DNA from: Cryptomeria japonica
Lineage: Eukaryota > Streptophyta > Pinopsida > Cupressales > Cupressaceae
DNA length: 64,000 nt
Reading direction: 5' to 3'
NCBI RefSeq assembly: GCF_030272615.1
Contig: NC_081405.1
Coordinates: 24,783,272-24,847,271, forward strand
Shown piece by piece: positions 33,136-45,418 of the stretch. Positions within the stretch are counted from its first letter, which is position 1; each line of letters starts with the position of its first letter. The translations under genes were made by a program, and so were the position numbers. The notes beneath the pieces were generated by a model that was given only the letters and a program-made list of their open reading frames with translations, did not search any database and was not told the DNA's origin.

Positions 33136-36100
33136 GACACATATTTCCATAAATAATTGTCGCATAATGAATATTCCAGGTGGATATTGTATATTATCTT
33201 TAACTCCCATCCTAGTGAGTGGTGGCTTAACATTTCCATAAATTACATTGCGAAGCAGCCTCTAACTTGTATATCCACAAAATTCGAACCATTTGCAATA
33301 TTTTTGTGAGAAATATATACTTATTATTACTCATTCCTTTTTTCCAAAAAAGTTGTAATGTGTGAGCAGTTCTTTATCAAATTCTGTTTGCCACTGTGTA
33401 CTGGAGTGTCTGGGGAGTTCCATTAAGGACATAGTGTACTGGTTAAAAATTGACATCGCACTTGTTGCCATCAAGGTTCTCAAACCTCAACTGGTCAATT
33501 GAACTCACAGGCTTTGTATCTTTACTTTACTGGGCTGTTAGCTCATGCAATAAAGCAAAGTGAGAAGGTAACCCTTGTAAACTCCAATGATATGAAGCTA
33601 GCCTGAATAATCTCAACATCACCAACATCACCAACCAATAGAAAAAAACTAGTGCCTTTGGAAATCTTACGCTATTTCCACTATAGACTTCGGAAAAATA
33701 TATTTTCCCTGTTATTTCCAAACTTAATGCAATCATAAGATCATTTATAAACATTCAAATTGATTCATTTAGCAAGGGTTTACATTCCATGTTTTACGCG
33801 TCTGTACTTACTAGTACAATATTTATATCAGTATCTATTATGCACAGATTAAGAAAGTATCAACAAATCAAACATCAAAATATTCTTGTCAGATTTGTAA
33901 AGAATTTGATGTTTTAGAAATTTATCTCCGCCTTTAATGATGCCCAGAAATCTAATCAAACCTACAAATACCCCCAAACCAAGCATACCATTCTTAACAC
34001 AATTTAGCATTCCCCCCAATATAAGTAAAAATACTACAAACTTCATTTAAGAGTTCAGAACAAACACACATATCACAGCTTAGAACAATTTGCGTCCTGG
34101 CACTACTGCATGTTTCCTCCAGCGAGAATTTATTTTCAGAAAGGCATTGAAAATTTTAAGAAAATATATAGATCTTCAAATAAGTGTAAAGTAGATACAT
34201 TTTGTGCTCTCAAGTATCCATCTAAGTATCCATCCAAGGTAGGTTGGTATGCAAGAATAGTACACAGGAAAAAATAATCACATCCATACTACACCCAGCT
34301 TAAAAAGGTTACCCTCAGCCAGTACAAGAATTTGGCGTAGAAAAAGATGGAGCATAATAAGGAGAACAAATGGAGATCGTATCTTGTTCACCATCACCTC
34401 CTTCTTGCCTCCGTATAATAGATGTCTAAGACAAGCTTGTAACGGGACAGAAGGTTTACACACAACCTCTGCATTCAATTATGTGCATTTTATTTTATAT
34501 ATTTCCAAGCCCTCTAACACCATACAATGGCCATGAGTATTACATCTAACGGGCATTTCTCACAAAGATTCAATTATGTGCATTTTATTTTATATATTTC
34601 CAAGCCCTCTAACACCATACAATGGCCATGAGTATTACATCTAACGGGCATTTCTCACAAAGATTGATGACATGGCCAGCTGTTTGGGCAATGTTTTATT
34701 TTAAATGTCCATACCTTTCCCAAACGATTCAATCTCACAAAAAATGCATGTAAGTCATGATCAACCCCAAAGTTGTGGCATAGTTCCCAGCAAAATTATC
34801 TCTTTCAGCACAATTCTGCTTCATTAGATTTTCAAAAAATATGAAAGTTTGTTTAGAAAATAGGCTTAATCTTAAAAAATCTGAAATTGTCTTGAGTTCA
34901 AAATTTTACCTCCACTGGTTTAGAATGTCTGGGTTAGTTGTCAGATGCTTGTTGATCTGCCCTAGCCAAACATTACCATCCTATTAATGTCATCAGATTT
35001 CTACAATCCATGAGACTATTGCTGCTGTTTCTGGATTTGATTGTGTAAGATTTTAAGCATCAATGTTTTGGATCACACTCTGTGATCCATCATCAGGATG
35101 TTAGAGAACTTAAGGAGATGAAAAATGCGTTGAGCTCCTAAAATTCCTTGACAACAGTTTCAATTCTTCTTCAACTTGAAAAATCTCTGAAGTTCAATTC
35201 AAACAACAGTTTACTCAGGAAAATCCATTACAAGTATGTTAGAAAATCCATTACAATTGTGTTAGCAGTCAAGTATGCAGAGCTGCAAATAGAAATCTAT
35301 AACAAAATGATGAAAAAAGACCACTTCTCCCTTGTTTGCGTGAATCTTTATCACCCAGATGAGTTTTTTATACCAGGCTCCCATGCTTTTCATCAACTTG
35401 TACCTGTGACTATCATGTGAGCCACAAGTTTAACTGCGCTCTTAATAGGTTAACTGATTTTTGACAGTCCAAGTCAGATCTACCGAGATGCATGTCCAGA
35501 AAGAAAACGTCACCAAATAGTTCTGTGACTGACTAACTTCGAGGCAACACGCAAAAGGTGCACATACAATCAAGTACGAACATAAGTATACTCAGCCTTA
35601 CAACAAGACATGAAGTACCTAGAAGATTTTTATTGTGAAAATTGCAAATAATATGGCAGAAGAGACGGTGATTATCAGTATATATCCTTCTTTCTTGACA
35701 TTCAGTCAATGAAAAAAATAAGTAACACAAATACTTACTCTTGAACCAGGAATATGCATAAAATACGATATCTGCCACCTTAAGAAGAGTTTTAAAACAA
35801 CCTGCTTCCAAATGGCCTCAGGCTCAAATGTATCATATTGCAGATACATAACCTTCTATGGGAATATTCATCGAAACAGAACAACACATACAAGACCAGT
35901 CCAAAATTTTCAGCCATGCAATTTTCTTCTCAGATTAACCACACGGCCAAACATTGCAAATTATTTTATATGTGAAACTTACCTTATATCTAAATGGTAC
36001 AGATAATCTCATTTAGAAGAATGTCATTTTCCACTGAAGTTAATGGATATTTAGTGTGTCTATTTTAAATTACAGTCCTTACAAGTTTGTCCCAATCAGA

Positions 36101-36368
36101 ACAAGTTTTAAGAACGCAAAACCATACTTGAAGGACCTACAATCTCAAAGACCAAGAAAGATGCACTTCCTTGGTTTCGCAGGCAAGTGACACAGCACTT
36201 TTTGCCAAACCCAACCTTCAAAACTCTTGATAAACATCACAGAGTATAAAACATACAGTATTCACCTGATATGTTTCTAAGATCCAAGGTCTTCTTTCTG
36301 GCTTAACCAAAGTGACATGAGAGCAAGTATCACATGTTCTTCAAGCTCGTAGCCCAGACAATTTTTGT
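33136..36368. other. Host intergenic sequence downstream of the LUX-like gene
   Basis: AT-rich with no ORF that I can support. The last several hundred bases before 36369 are probably the 3' UTR of the LUX-like gene, but I see no unambiguous poly(A) signal to fix its end. Confidence 0.5.
34473..34665. repeat. Perfect 95-bp tandem duplication
   Basis: The unit beginning ATTCAATTATGTGCATTTTA and ending CACAAAG occurs twice in a row at a 95-bp period with no differences seen. This implies a recent duplication or an assembly artefact. Confidence 0.9.
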
Positions 36369-37370
36369 TCACTCGCGAGGAATAACATGACGATATGATG
36401 ACACTGACTCCACTCTGTCACCAACTGAATCATGCTGATCAGCTGAAGGAACTCTTTGTGGAAATACTCGACCGTATGCAGTGCTATATACATGTGGATC
36501 AAATCCAGCATAAGGTGCCGAAGGATTCATATGTCCTGCCAGGGGATAATGCCCAGGCATTGGAACAACAGGAGATCCATAAGGTATGTGCATGGGCATT
36601 GGCATGGGCATCTGCATTGGTTCCTCCCTGTGATTTGAAAGAAATGCTGATGCCGCTACATTATGAGGAACTGGAGTAGATGCAAAGAGCTGATCAGAAG
36701 GTGAAGGGCCCTCATTAGAGAGCCCCTGCATCCGCTTAAGATACAGTCTATACTTTTGGAGATGACTGGCAACATTTTCTCTAGTCAGCCCCTCCACATT
36801 CATCAGCTGCATAATTGTCTTTGGCACTGCATTTTTGATGCCCAAATGAGCAACCACGTCAACAAATCTCCTGTGAAGCTGAGGAGTCCAAACCAACCTG
36901 GGTCTCTTCAAGGTTCTTGCCGACTGCTCATCAGTTGAGTTCTCATAACCAAAAGCTGAGGACTCTTCCTCCTCTACAGTTTCTCTACTCCTTGCCTTCT
37001 TAGCCCCACCAACACCATCACTATTCTCTCCCCCAGCCAGCTGACTCCGCCCAGACTGCCCACCCCCAGGACTACTAACCCTCATTTGACCCCCATCAAG
37101 CCCATGGCTGTCACGGCCCTCACCTGCAGTAAATGTAGGAAAGGCCTTCATTGAATTGGTCGCAGCAGGGGCACTGTTATGCCGCCTCAGAGCAGATATT
37201 GTGTTCTGTGAAGCCCTGCTGACATCCAGCAGGCTCCGGCAAGGTTCTGGTGAAATACTGAATGCACAAGCCAGTTCCGGTGTTATTAGCACCTGAGAAA
37301 GAGGGGTCAACTCCTCCGGGCCTGGAAGACCTGCTTCCCACTCCATCACATGATCATCACGCTTAGCCAT
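36369..37370 (-). CDS. LUX: GARP (MYB-like) transcription factor, LUX ARRHYTHMO/PCL1-like
   Basis: Intact single-exon frame of 333 codons from ATG 37370. Residues ~10-40 ([17 protein letters not shown], then PELACAFSI) match the conserved N-terminal LUX motif. The GARP DNA-binding domain spans ~156-214 with [31 protein letters not shown] and [14 protein letters not shown]. The rest is Gly/Ser-rich (81-130) or Met/Pro-rich (~245-285, MQMPMPMPM). In Arabidopsis, LUX joins ELF3 and ELF4 in the evening complex and represses clock genes such as PRR9 at night. Lack of introns in the coding region fits LUX/BOA relatives. Nearest alternatives are BOA/NOX-type paralogues. This is the only clearly functional host gene in the window. 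Confidence 0.93.
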   Translation of the reverse strand: MAKRDDHVMEWEAGLPGPEELTPLSQVLITPELACAFSISPEPCRSLLDVSRASQNTISALRRHNSAPAATNSMKAFPTFTAGEGRDSHGLDGGQMRVSSPGGGQSGRSQLAGGENSDGVGGAKKARSRETVEEEESSAFGYENSTDEQSARTLKRPRLVWTPQLHRRFVDVVAHLGIKNAVPKTIMQLMNVEGLTRENVASHLQKYRLYLKRMQGLSNEGPSPSDQLFASTPVPHNVAASAFLSNHREEPMQMPMPMPMHIPYGSPVVPMPGHYPLAGHMNPSAPYAGFDPHVYSTAYGRVFPQRVPSADQHDSVGDRVESVSSYRHVIPRE

Positions 37371-38047
37371 TTTACAAAGAGATCAAATCCAAAACCCCAG
37401 AAGAATGCTCAATCCTTCAGAAATCTTAGCTCAAGGTCAGTTGCGTGCACTTGTGGCCTTTGCTCCTTAGGGTCACTTAACCCCCCCAAAATGTATTCTA
37501 CGTCAGCTCGACTTTAGCCTTGTCGGGACGGATCTCTTCATATTTCCCACTTTGTATCTCCATAGCATTCAAATAAACTCCCAATCCCTCCACATTGCAA
37601 AATCTTATTGCCTTGAAAACAAAACCCTCAATTCCCCACAAAAAGTACAACACGACAACAAAATCTCAAAAGATTAAGCCAACCTGGAATTCTCAATCAC
37701 CGTCTGCAGAACTATACACGTTTCACAGTACAAAACCCTCGTCGTCTTCAAACAAACGACTCAAATCAGAGACCCGAAAAAGAGAAAAGAAAAAACCACT
37801 GGCAGCTAAAGCACAAGAAGCACCCTCAATTCTCAGAAGAATATAGACAGTAGCTGCAAATTACGGCACATTGGCTACTATAAATTCTGATTTTCTTCAA
37901 ACTAACCCTCAACACATCCCCATAAAAAACACCAAGGAAAAGAAAAGAAGAGACAAAGCCCAGCACATGGGTCAAAAAAACCACACAGTTAAAGAAAAGA
38001 CAAGCACCGTACATAGGTCAGAAGAGCATAAGGGTCTAAACCCACCT

Positions 38048-38053
38048 CGAATC
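38048..38053 (-). promoter_or_regulatory. Candidate LUX-binding site (GATTCG)
   Basis: Plus-strand CGAATC reads GATTCG on the minus strand, fitting the GATWCG core recognised by LUX. About 680 bp upstream of the LUX-like ATG, so autoregulation is possible. The 6-mer is short and may be chance. Confidence 0.3.
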
Positions 38054-38341
38054 ATCCGGATTGATTTCTCCCGATCAAACCCTATCCTCGCCTTACAATA
38101 ATTCTGTACTTCCTGTATATTGCTCCAATTTCTTCGTTGGCGTCTCATAAATCGTAAGGAAGCCCCTGGGAATCGAACCGACAAGGTAAGTTGTGAATCC
38201 AGAAGGAACGGGCACCGCCTTTGCCAACACCAACAAATGACGTGAATATCTATCTGGAATCGTAGCGGGCCAATCTCGATCTTGTGATCTCTAATAGCTT
38301 CAGCCACAAAATCTTAATGGGCAAAGGAGACTCTAAAAACC

Positions 38342-38368
38342 ATTGGCCATTGGCCATTGGGCATTGGG
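38342..38368 (-). promoter_or_regulatory. Cluster of four CCAAT boxes upstream of the LUX-like gene
   Basis: Plus-strand CATTGGCCATTGGCCATTGG then GCATTGGG gives four CCAAT motifs on the gene's strand within 27 bp, about 980 bp before the ATG. If this is the proximal promoter, the transcript has a long 5' leader. Confidence 0.45.
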
Positions 38369-38416
38369 GGAAGCAAAACGATATTTTCTTTAATTAATCG
38401 TTTAACTGCTTCCCCA

Positions 38417-38425
38417 AAATATCTA
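38417..38425 (+). promoter_or_regulatory. Evening element (AAAATATCT)
   Basis: Exact nine-base match to the evening element bound by CCA1/LHY/RVE MYB factors, about 1.05 kb upstream of the LUX-like ATG. In Arabidopsis the LUX promoter is under such control, so this fits evening-phased expression. Confidence 0.55.
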
Positions 38426-38515
38426 AGCCTGATCAATGTTTTAATATTCCCTGCTTTTCTACAAAAGTGCGGAAAAGTGCAAAAGTGACGTCCGGGGCCC
38501 GTCTATCTTGACTGA

Positions 38516-38521
38516 CACGTG
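38516..38521. promoter_or_regulatory. G-box (CACGTG)
   Basis: Perfect palindromic G-box in GACACGTGTCC, a bZIP/bHLH site. Nearby TGACGT motifs (about 38487 and 38633) are bZIP-like too. It could serve the LUX-like gene or a divergent gene on the plus strand. Confidence 0.45.
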
Positions 38522-38797
38522 TCCCTGGTTAGTCTTCCATGTCTGCAAGCCCAGTTTTTCTTCCATATTTGGGCAAGGTCTGATCCAATTTGGCCCAGAT
38601 TCCTCCACTATTATTACCCGGACTTGAAGGGCATGACGTGGCAGATGTTTCTGATCCTATTAATGCCGTTGACGTATCAGATTCGGCTGAAACAGCAGCA
38701 CTAGCAATCGATCAGGATGAAAAGTTAGGGTTTCGCCATTACTCTTAACCCCAAATCTACAACTTGATTTCAGCATACTTTTGTCGTTTTGGGACGA

Positions 38798-38955
38798 TGG
38801 CGGGCGATAAAGATAAAGATTTTTTCTCCTTTTTTATTTATTTTCTCGTACAAATAGGTAAAATATCCGGGCGCTTCTCTCGTCCAATGGAAATTTCAAA
38901 TCAGTTCAACTTATCTTATACGCTCTTTATTTCATGTTTAAAAGCAAATTCATAG
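38798..38955 (+). other. Possible first exon or relic of a divergent gene
   Basis: ATG at 38798 (MAGDKDKDFF...) follows a 5'-leader-like stretch (TTAGGGTTTCGCC). It lies ~1.4 kb from the LUX-like ATG in divergent orientation. No domain can be recognised in 53 codons. The duplicated copy at about 40105 has lost the ATG (ACGAAGGCGAGC), which argues against a conserved gene. Confidence 0.2.
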
Positions 38956-39190
38956 GTTGGAATTATAGATGTTTTGTATAAATTTTTTGGTATTTACTAA
39001 TGCAATTATTGTAAATTTATATTTATATAAATTCATAAATAGATTTGGATTAGGGTGTGTGTGCACATGCTTCTGTGTGCGTGTGTGCACATGTACACAA
39101 GAAAAGTTGACATTTTCATTAAATCTAATTTGATTTTGCCTTCATAGAATTTATTTAATCGAATTCATGAAATTTCCACTGTCCATAATA

Positions 39191-39281
39191 ATATGCTTGT
39201 TATTCTTTTGGATTAGACCATGTAGATTTTGATGCTACCTCAAAATCTACATGGTCGAATCGAGAAGAATAACAAGCATAT
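39191..39281. repeat. Short hairpin with 41-bp near-perfect stem
   Basis: The arm 39191-39231 (ATATGCTTGTTATTC...AGATTTTG) pairs with 39241-39281, with about four mismatches and a 9-nt loop. It lies within sequence absent from duplication copy 2, so it came in as a small insertion or formed after duplication. It could be a tiny MITE or a microRNA-like precursor; transcription is unknown. Confidence 0.75.
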
Positions 39282-39870
39282 TTATTTGATCTTTAGTTTA
39301 TCTATGCACTTAGTTTGACATTGAGGTACAAAATTGAAACTATTTTGATTCCACGATGCAAAATCAACCACAACCTTTTTAAATTTGTAAAATTTAAATT
39401 GGGTCCATCTCTTTCCGCTCTAGCTAGTCATTATGTGTTGACTTGAAGTGTAGATACTCTAAAATGTTGTGTATAAGGACAACCCCAAATTTAATTTAAC
39501 ACATATGGAATCTAGAATCAAGAGCTCCAATACACCCACTTCTACATTATCATACGAATATCAACATATATAATGAAAAATAGGAACATTAAATAGTTGC
39601 TTTTGGTCTTCAAACTTTGTTTACAAGTCATTAAATTGATTCATCTAGGGATTTGATTAAGCAGGACATGACCCTTACTTGGAAAAATCCTCAAAGGTGT
39701 TTGTAAAGTACTTCTACCTTACTACAATTCCAAATACCCTAAGGTGAGGTGAACTAGTTTCTAGATCACAAGACTTGCTAGATCAAAATTTCATAGTGTG
39801 GGTTGATTCCACACATAGAGTTCAATTTCACACCACCCAAATTGAACCAAATCAATTTCACGTCATGTAA

Positions 39871-40044
39871 AGAACACTATCAAATTAACATAATTCACAA
39901 AATAATCATAATCAAGCACAAATTATTGTCATGTGGTCAATATTCAAGATTTGAGACATGAAATTACATTTCGATGTAAAGTTAAAGCACACAAGACAAC
40001 AACAAGGATAAACATAAGGAAACATATTCCTTTGCAACTTGATT
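39871..40044. other. Spacer between duplication copies
   Basis: 174 bp with no recognised feature. Confidence 0.5.
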
Positions 40045-40887
40045 TCGCCATTACTTTTTTTCCAAATTTGTAACTTGATTTCAACATAATTTTGTCATTG
40101 ATGGGACGAAGGCGAGCAATAAAGATAAAGATTTTATCTCCTTTTTTATTTCTTTTCTCACACTAATAAGTAATATATCCAAGCACTTTTCTCGTCCAAT
40201 GAAAATTTCAAACTACTTAAACTTATATGATGCGCTCTTTCTTTCATGTTTTAACCAAATTCATAGGTCGGTATCACAGATGTTTTATATGAATCTCTTG
40301 GTATTTACCAATGCAATTATTGTAAATTTATATTTATATGAACTCATATAAATTTGGATTGGGTTAGTTTTTTTGAAATGATTGTGTGTGTGTGTGTGTG
40401 CACGCATGCACGCACACAAGAAAAGTTGGTATTTTCATTAAATCTGATTTGATTTTGCTTCCATAGAATTCATTTAATCTTTAGTTTCCTTATTCACTTA
40501 GTTTGAAATCGAGGTACAAAATTGAAACTAGTTTGGTTCCACAATGCAAATCAACCACAAGCTTTTTAATTTTTTTAATTTTAAATTAGGTCCATCTTGT
40601 CCCCCTCCAACTAGTCACTACGTGTTGACTTGAAGTGCAAAATATTTCAAGGATAATCTAAGGTGTTGTGTATAAGGACAATCCCAAATTTAAGTTAACA
40701 CATCTAGAATCTAAAATCAAGAGCTCCAATACACCTCTACATTATTATAAGAGCGTTAACATTACATCAACATACACAATGACAAATAGGGATATTGCAT
40801 GGTGTGTGTTGTCTTTAATCTTTGTTCACAAGTCATTAAATCAATTCACATAGGGATTTGACTAAGGAGAATATGATCATTGCTTAG
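40045..40887. repeat. Segmental tandem duplication, copy 2 left part
   Basis: Matches 38745-39690 of copy 1. It contains a (TG)n tract with alternating CACGCATGCACGCACAC (about 40383-40420) where copy 1 has an irregular version. It ends with CTTAG, the left target duplication of element B. Confidence 0.8.
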
Positions 40888-41713
40888 TGTTGGTTAACAG
40901 ATTTGTCTCCTTCTTGAAATTTTAACTATTATCTTCTTAAAGAAAAATATGACTTCGTTTTACCCTTTAGAAAGAAACAAATATACCAACAGTTGGAAGA
41001 ATTAATGAAAATTCAACCTCTGCATTAGAGGGCAGCTCCTCGTATGATTTACAATGAATTTATTATACAGTTGATATGCTAACACTTTTAACCAGAAAGC
41101 ATCGAAAGGCTTCAGCGTTTATCCATCAACACAAATAAATGCCTTCAAAACTGCACACATAGGAAAATTATTAAAAGAATATTCAAAGGAGAGCTCACAG
41201 ACTCTGATTCATAACATTCTTGTTGTATAAATTCAAAGAAAAATAAGGACTCAACGAAGACTAATGGCTCGATTGATACTCTCTCATGCTTCACAGAGCA
41301 AGGGGGATCAAGCATATCAATACAATGTGAGTCGTCCAACAACCAATAATAAACATGAATTGAAAAGGATTACAGAGGTAACTAATCATCAAATTATATT
41401 GTGCCCATAATCAACTTAAGAAAGATTGCAAATCTAAGAATGCACTGATTCAAAGATAACACAACATTTCATTAATAACCAGTCATTGTATCATCCAAAC
41501 AATTAATATCAAATTTTATCTACTGCTCCCAAAATCACAGTTTTCACAACCCTTACAAAGACAAGCTCTTCAACTTAAATAGCCACTAGGCCATAGTTTT
41601 TACATGATCAAATAACATTTACTTTCATCCAGGTGAAAGAAACCATTTAAAAAAACATAAAAGAAAACTAAACTAATAGCCACTTAAAGGCTAACATTTC
41701 ATTTTTAGATCAG

Positions 41714-44700
41714 CTAGGCTTCCACTGTGGCGGAGGAGGTTATGGGCTTGTCCTGCTTTGTCGCAGAACCTCGCCATTCAAGGTGCGCTACTGAGAAGTT
41801 CAAGATGACTTGGAAATAGAGCAAACTGATGTGTAGGATCCTCTGCTTCCACACTTCTTTGTCCATATTTACCTTTGTAACTTTTGCCTTGTGAACCTCT
41901 AAATGGTCCGAACAAGCAAAGAGCATTGATTCAATCCTTGCCACTTTTGAAAAGTCATTAGTGGTCAAGCATTTTGTTGTCTGAATGAACTGGATCCTTT
42001 CTTGAAAGACCTTAGTCATGTCTACAGCTTCTTCGATTACCTTGGCCCCCTCCTTCATGATTTGAATATCAATACACTTGAGGTCCTTATGCATCATGTC
42101 AATCAAGTCAGTCAGTCCTTTTGAGCAGCTTGGTGGATTCTTCGTGGCCCTGCTTGATGATAGAATTGTGATATTCCACGTTTTTCTTTGACACATACAA
42201 CACATTGTCATCCAAGTTCTCCACCGGTTTCTCAGCCAGGAATTTCATCACTCCATACTTCTGAACATCGTTCATTTGCATGAGGACTGCTACCCACTTA
42301 ATCTTTTCTTTTTCCCAGACAGTTGTTTCCAGTTCAAGTTCTTTACTCACGGTTTCAACATCCTTATAAACTTTAACTAGGTTACAAATATAATCTGACC
42401 CTTGTTGTACTATTAGGCCCAACCACTTATTAAACATCTTCATCACTACCTTGTTCCTTTGAACTTGATCTAGCATCTTTTGGTTTGCTGGTGATTTAGG
42501 ATCAAAAGATACTAGTATCTGCGATAATGGTTGGGGGTCTGGGTCGTGGATATCATTGATGTGCTGAGCCATCTGTGTGACAAATTGCTTCAGTTCTCTC
42601 TTATCCTTTTCATCTTTCCAAGTCCTTGAAATTATCCTCTTTGTGGAGGATTCCAGATGCTTAACATCTATAGCTCTTGAAGTAACCCCCAAATCTATCT
42701 TCTCCACAGTGAAATCCTCCTCTATAGCCTTGTCTACATCTCTTCCAGGAATGGGTTTGGCAACCTCGGTTGTCCAGTGACCTATTGTGTCATCCACATC
42801 AAGCATTGTGTGTGTTTTGAGCTTTTTGGGCTTTGATGTCTTTCCCAAGCATCTACTAACCATGTCCTCTATCGGAATTGTGACCGACACCACACTCCTC
42901 TTTTTCCCAATGGCGGCTTCCATCCATCTTGGTGCAATTGCAGATTCCTTAGGTGGTGGAGTGTTCTGTGCATCTGGTGAAGTAACAATTACTAAGGCAT
43001 TCATGGGATCCTGTTGAATTTCCGCTTCTTTATTTGTGTCCATTCCTTGCATCCCGAGCTCGCCTTGATCCTATGAATCCATTGTTTGTTCAAGCTCTTC
43101 ACTGGGGTCCAAGTCTATGATGACCTGTTTCAGGACAAGCGCCTTACTCCTCTTTCTGCTTCTGGACTGAGTTACTCGGGCAGCTGTGAGACTGGGTGGT
43201 GACCTTTTTGGCCTTCTTGGTTGAATTTTCTCTACAACAAGCTTTGAGACACCTGCAACATCAAAAATTTCATTAGTGGCAGAAACAGGAAATTGAACCA
43301 AATGTGTGAATCAATTCTTGATTCGTGTGAGGAGATGTATGGTCCATCCTTGAACTTCTGATTCCTCAACCATCTCTCTGTTCTCCTGACAACATTGAAG
43401 GTTCTTGTTTGGATACTGTCATCTTCCTTTTTGTTCCAGTCAATTTCTAGAATCGGTTTTCCTTCAATCTCAGTATCAAACTCAGGATCCAAAACATTCC
43501 TCTTTGTATCTTCTGATATGTCGGATATATTAATTGGGAGCCTCATGGTAGTTATCTGCTGCAAAGTGAATTTGGACCACAGTCTCTTTCTCACTTCATA
43601 CTCATCCTTGTAGTTCTCCCAATAATCCTCTATCTGAGGTTCATGACAAAAATGACTATCCACCTTAAGGTTCTCCCTTGCATAACCCTTATTGTCAAAT
43701 TTTCACCTTGCCACATATGGCTGCAGGTTCATTCTTTTGAACTCCAGTTCCAGTTTCAAGGCATCTGATATAGACTGGCAACTGTAATATCCGAGCTCAA
43801 CGGGAAATACCACACCAGACTCGCCCTTTGCTCCTAATATTTTGTCTATGTAGGCCAACTGCTTGCTCACTTCTATAAGCACGTAGCTATCAAAAGCATA
43901 CCTGGGTAACTTGAATGGTTGGCCTTCAAAGCCACCTACCCGTATGTACGTAAACCGAGGAAATTGGATAAAGAAACTTCCATATATACTCATGAATTCC
44001 ATAGCTTCAACCGACATTCTCCTGATTGCATCACCCTGAAGCTCAAAGGCAAGTCTCCCCGCAAAGACTCCATTCCACCTGTCAATCTGCTCAACATGTC
44101 TTTGTTGTTGCAGCAGTGGGTAAAAATTATAAACCCTCATTCCATCAATCCAGGATTCATTAGGTAGTCTAGGGCAATCCCTTGTGCAAGCTAAAATGTA
44201 GAAAAGATAGGAAGACATGTACAACCCCATCATCCCCACAAAATTGCTCAATCCTTCATGAAGTCTCTCTGCAATTACTTGAGACCAATCTAGAAATCTG
44301 TCACCGGATAGAACCACTTGGATGAAAAAGTACATCCAATCCTCCTAGTAGAAGGAATGTGAATTCCCCTTTACTCTGTTCAAAAGTATAACAATGTACT
44401 GCACCTCTGGGATGAAGTGCTCTCTGGTCAGGGGCTTGGGTAACCGTGATCCTCCTTTCTGAATCTTCAAGAGCCAATTTCTAGCAATTACACTCATGTA
44501 CTTGCTCTTCTTTTCAGAGAAATAGGCATACGAACTCCCAATTATCCAGTCCTCATACTCATCCTTATGCGGAATACCCATTGCTGCCATCATCGTTTCT
44601 CTATTAATTCTGACTAGCTCTTCACCATCACTGGTTTTGATACATCTATTTTCAAAGTCATATATGTTCATGCATTCCAACACTAAATCTGGGCATGGTG

Positions 44701-44893
44701 CAACGAGCGGGAACGCAGCAGCTTCCACAAGACCACTCTTAACTACCTTTTCCATTAATGAACTAGTCTGAGGGTTCTTGGTTCTTTCCAGGAAATCCCC
44801 AAAATCTACATGAATTAAGGAGGTGTCTTCCAATTCCGGCAAAATACTCACTAGACATGAGGTCCGGCCAAGCTTCGGTAGCACAGGCCTCAT
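41714..44893 (-). pseudogene. Large ~1060-codon protein of element B, degenerate, unknown function
   Basis: From ATG 44893 the frame runs to 43232 with stops near 44343 and 43700. A frameshift near 43310 leads to a frame that runs to 42108 with a stop near 43069. A second frameshift near 42112 leads to the end at 41714. No intron is needed. Layout: N-terminal globular part (EKVVKSGLVEAAAFPLVAPC, SVIARNWLLKIQKGG); a middle region with aromatic and Arg residues (FKLPRYAFDSYVLIEVSKQL, KFTLQQITTMRLP); a Lys/Arg/Pro-rich linker at about 43071-43250 that may be nuclear-targeting; and a long helical C-terminal half (EWEKEK-type heptads). Homologous to the element A protein along its whole length. 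No transposase, reverse transcriptase or known domain recognised. Confidence 0.65.
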
Positions 44894-45418
44894 GTTAACT
44901 ATCTACCCCCTTAACCAAAATTTTTTAATGACAAGACAGTGTCCTACCCCAACAATTTAGAGATTTCCCTTTTCTATACTGATAAAAACCTTAGAATCTC
45001 AAAGAAACACAACTTAGGAGAAATCAACTGAACTTACCCGTTAACACCATGAAAACTGGAAATTCTTCCGGAGAACAGAGTTGATTTTACCTTCGGCGCA
45101 TCTAGTTTACTGAAGAATGGCAACTATGACCTTCCTAAATATGGAAACAAATTCATACAAATTTCCTTCAATCGGAAGGATAAATATCTATAAAGCTACA
45201 CATGCTTCAGCATGATTTACCCAAGCATGTGAAGTAACGGTGAAATGACACAAACTAACACCTTCTTAATTATCCATCACTTCCACACAAGTAATTTGAT
45301 GTTCTCATGATTACTTTCCACATTTAGAATTTTAAATTGTCGAATAAGGGAATATTCCTTCTTGTCGCGCCGCTTTTATTTCCACCAAAAAGCTTTAGAG
45401 TTAGTTTTGAAATGAACC

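Larger units (their letters stand above)
38745..39870. repeat. Segmental tandem duplication, copy 1
   Basis: Aligns along its length with 40045-40887 plus 45943-46131 at roughly 80-85% identity by eye. The shared run starts near CAACTTGATTTCA(G/A)CATA and ends near CAAAT(C/T)(A/T)ATTTCAC(G/A)TCATG. Copy 1 carries an extra hairpin (39158-39282) missing from copy 2. Confidence 0.8.

Noticed and set aside
36395..36938. Forward frames overlapping the LUX-like gene
   Set aside because: They are antisense to a clearly conserved GARP coding region and show no features.
37595..38307. Small frames in the LUX upstream region
   Set aside because: No domain or codon support; the region is better explained as leader and promoter.
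40383..40420. (TG)n tract as a functional site
   Set aside because: Simple microsatellite within the duplicated segment; copy 1 has an irregular version.
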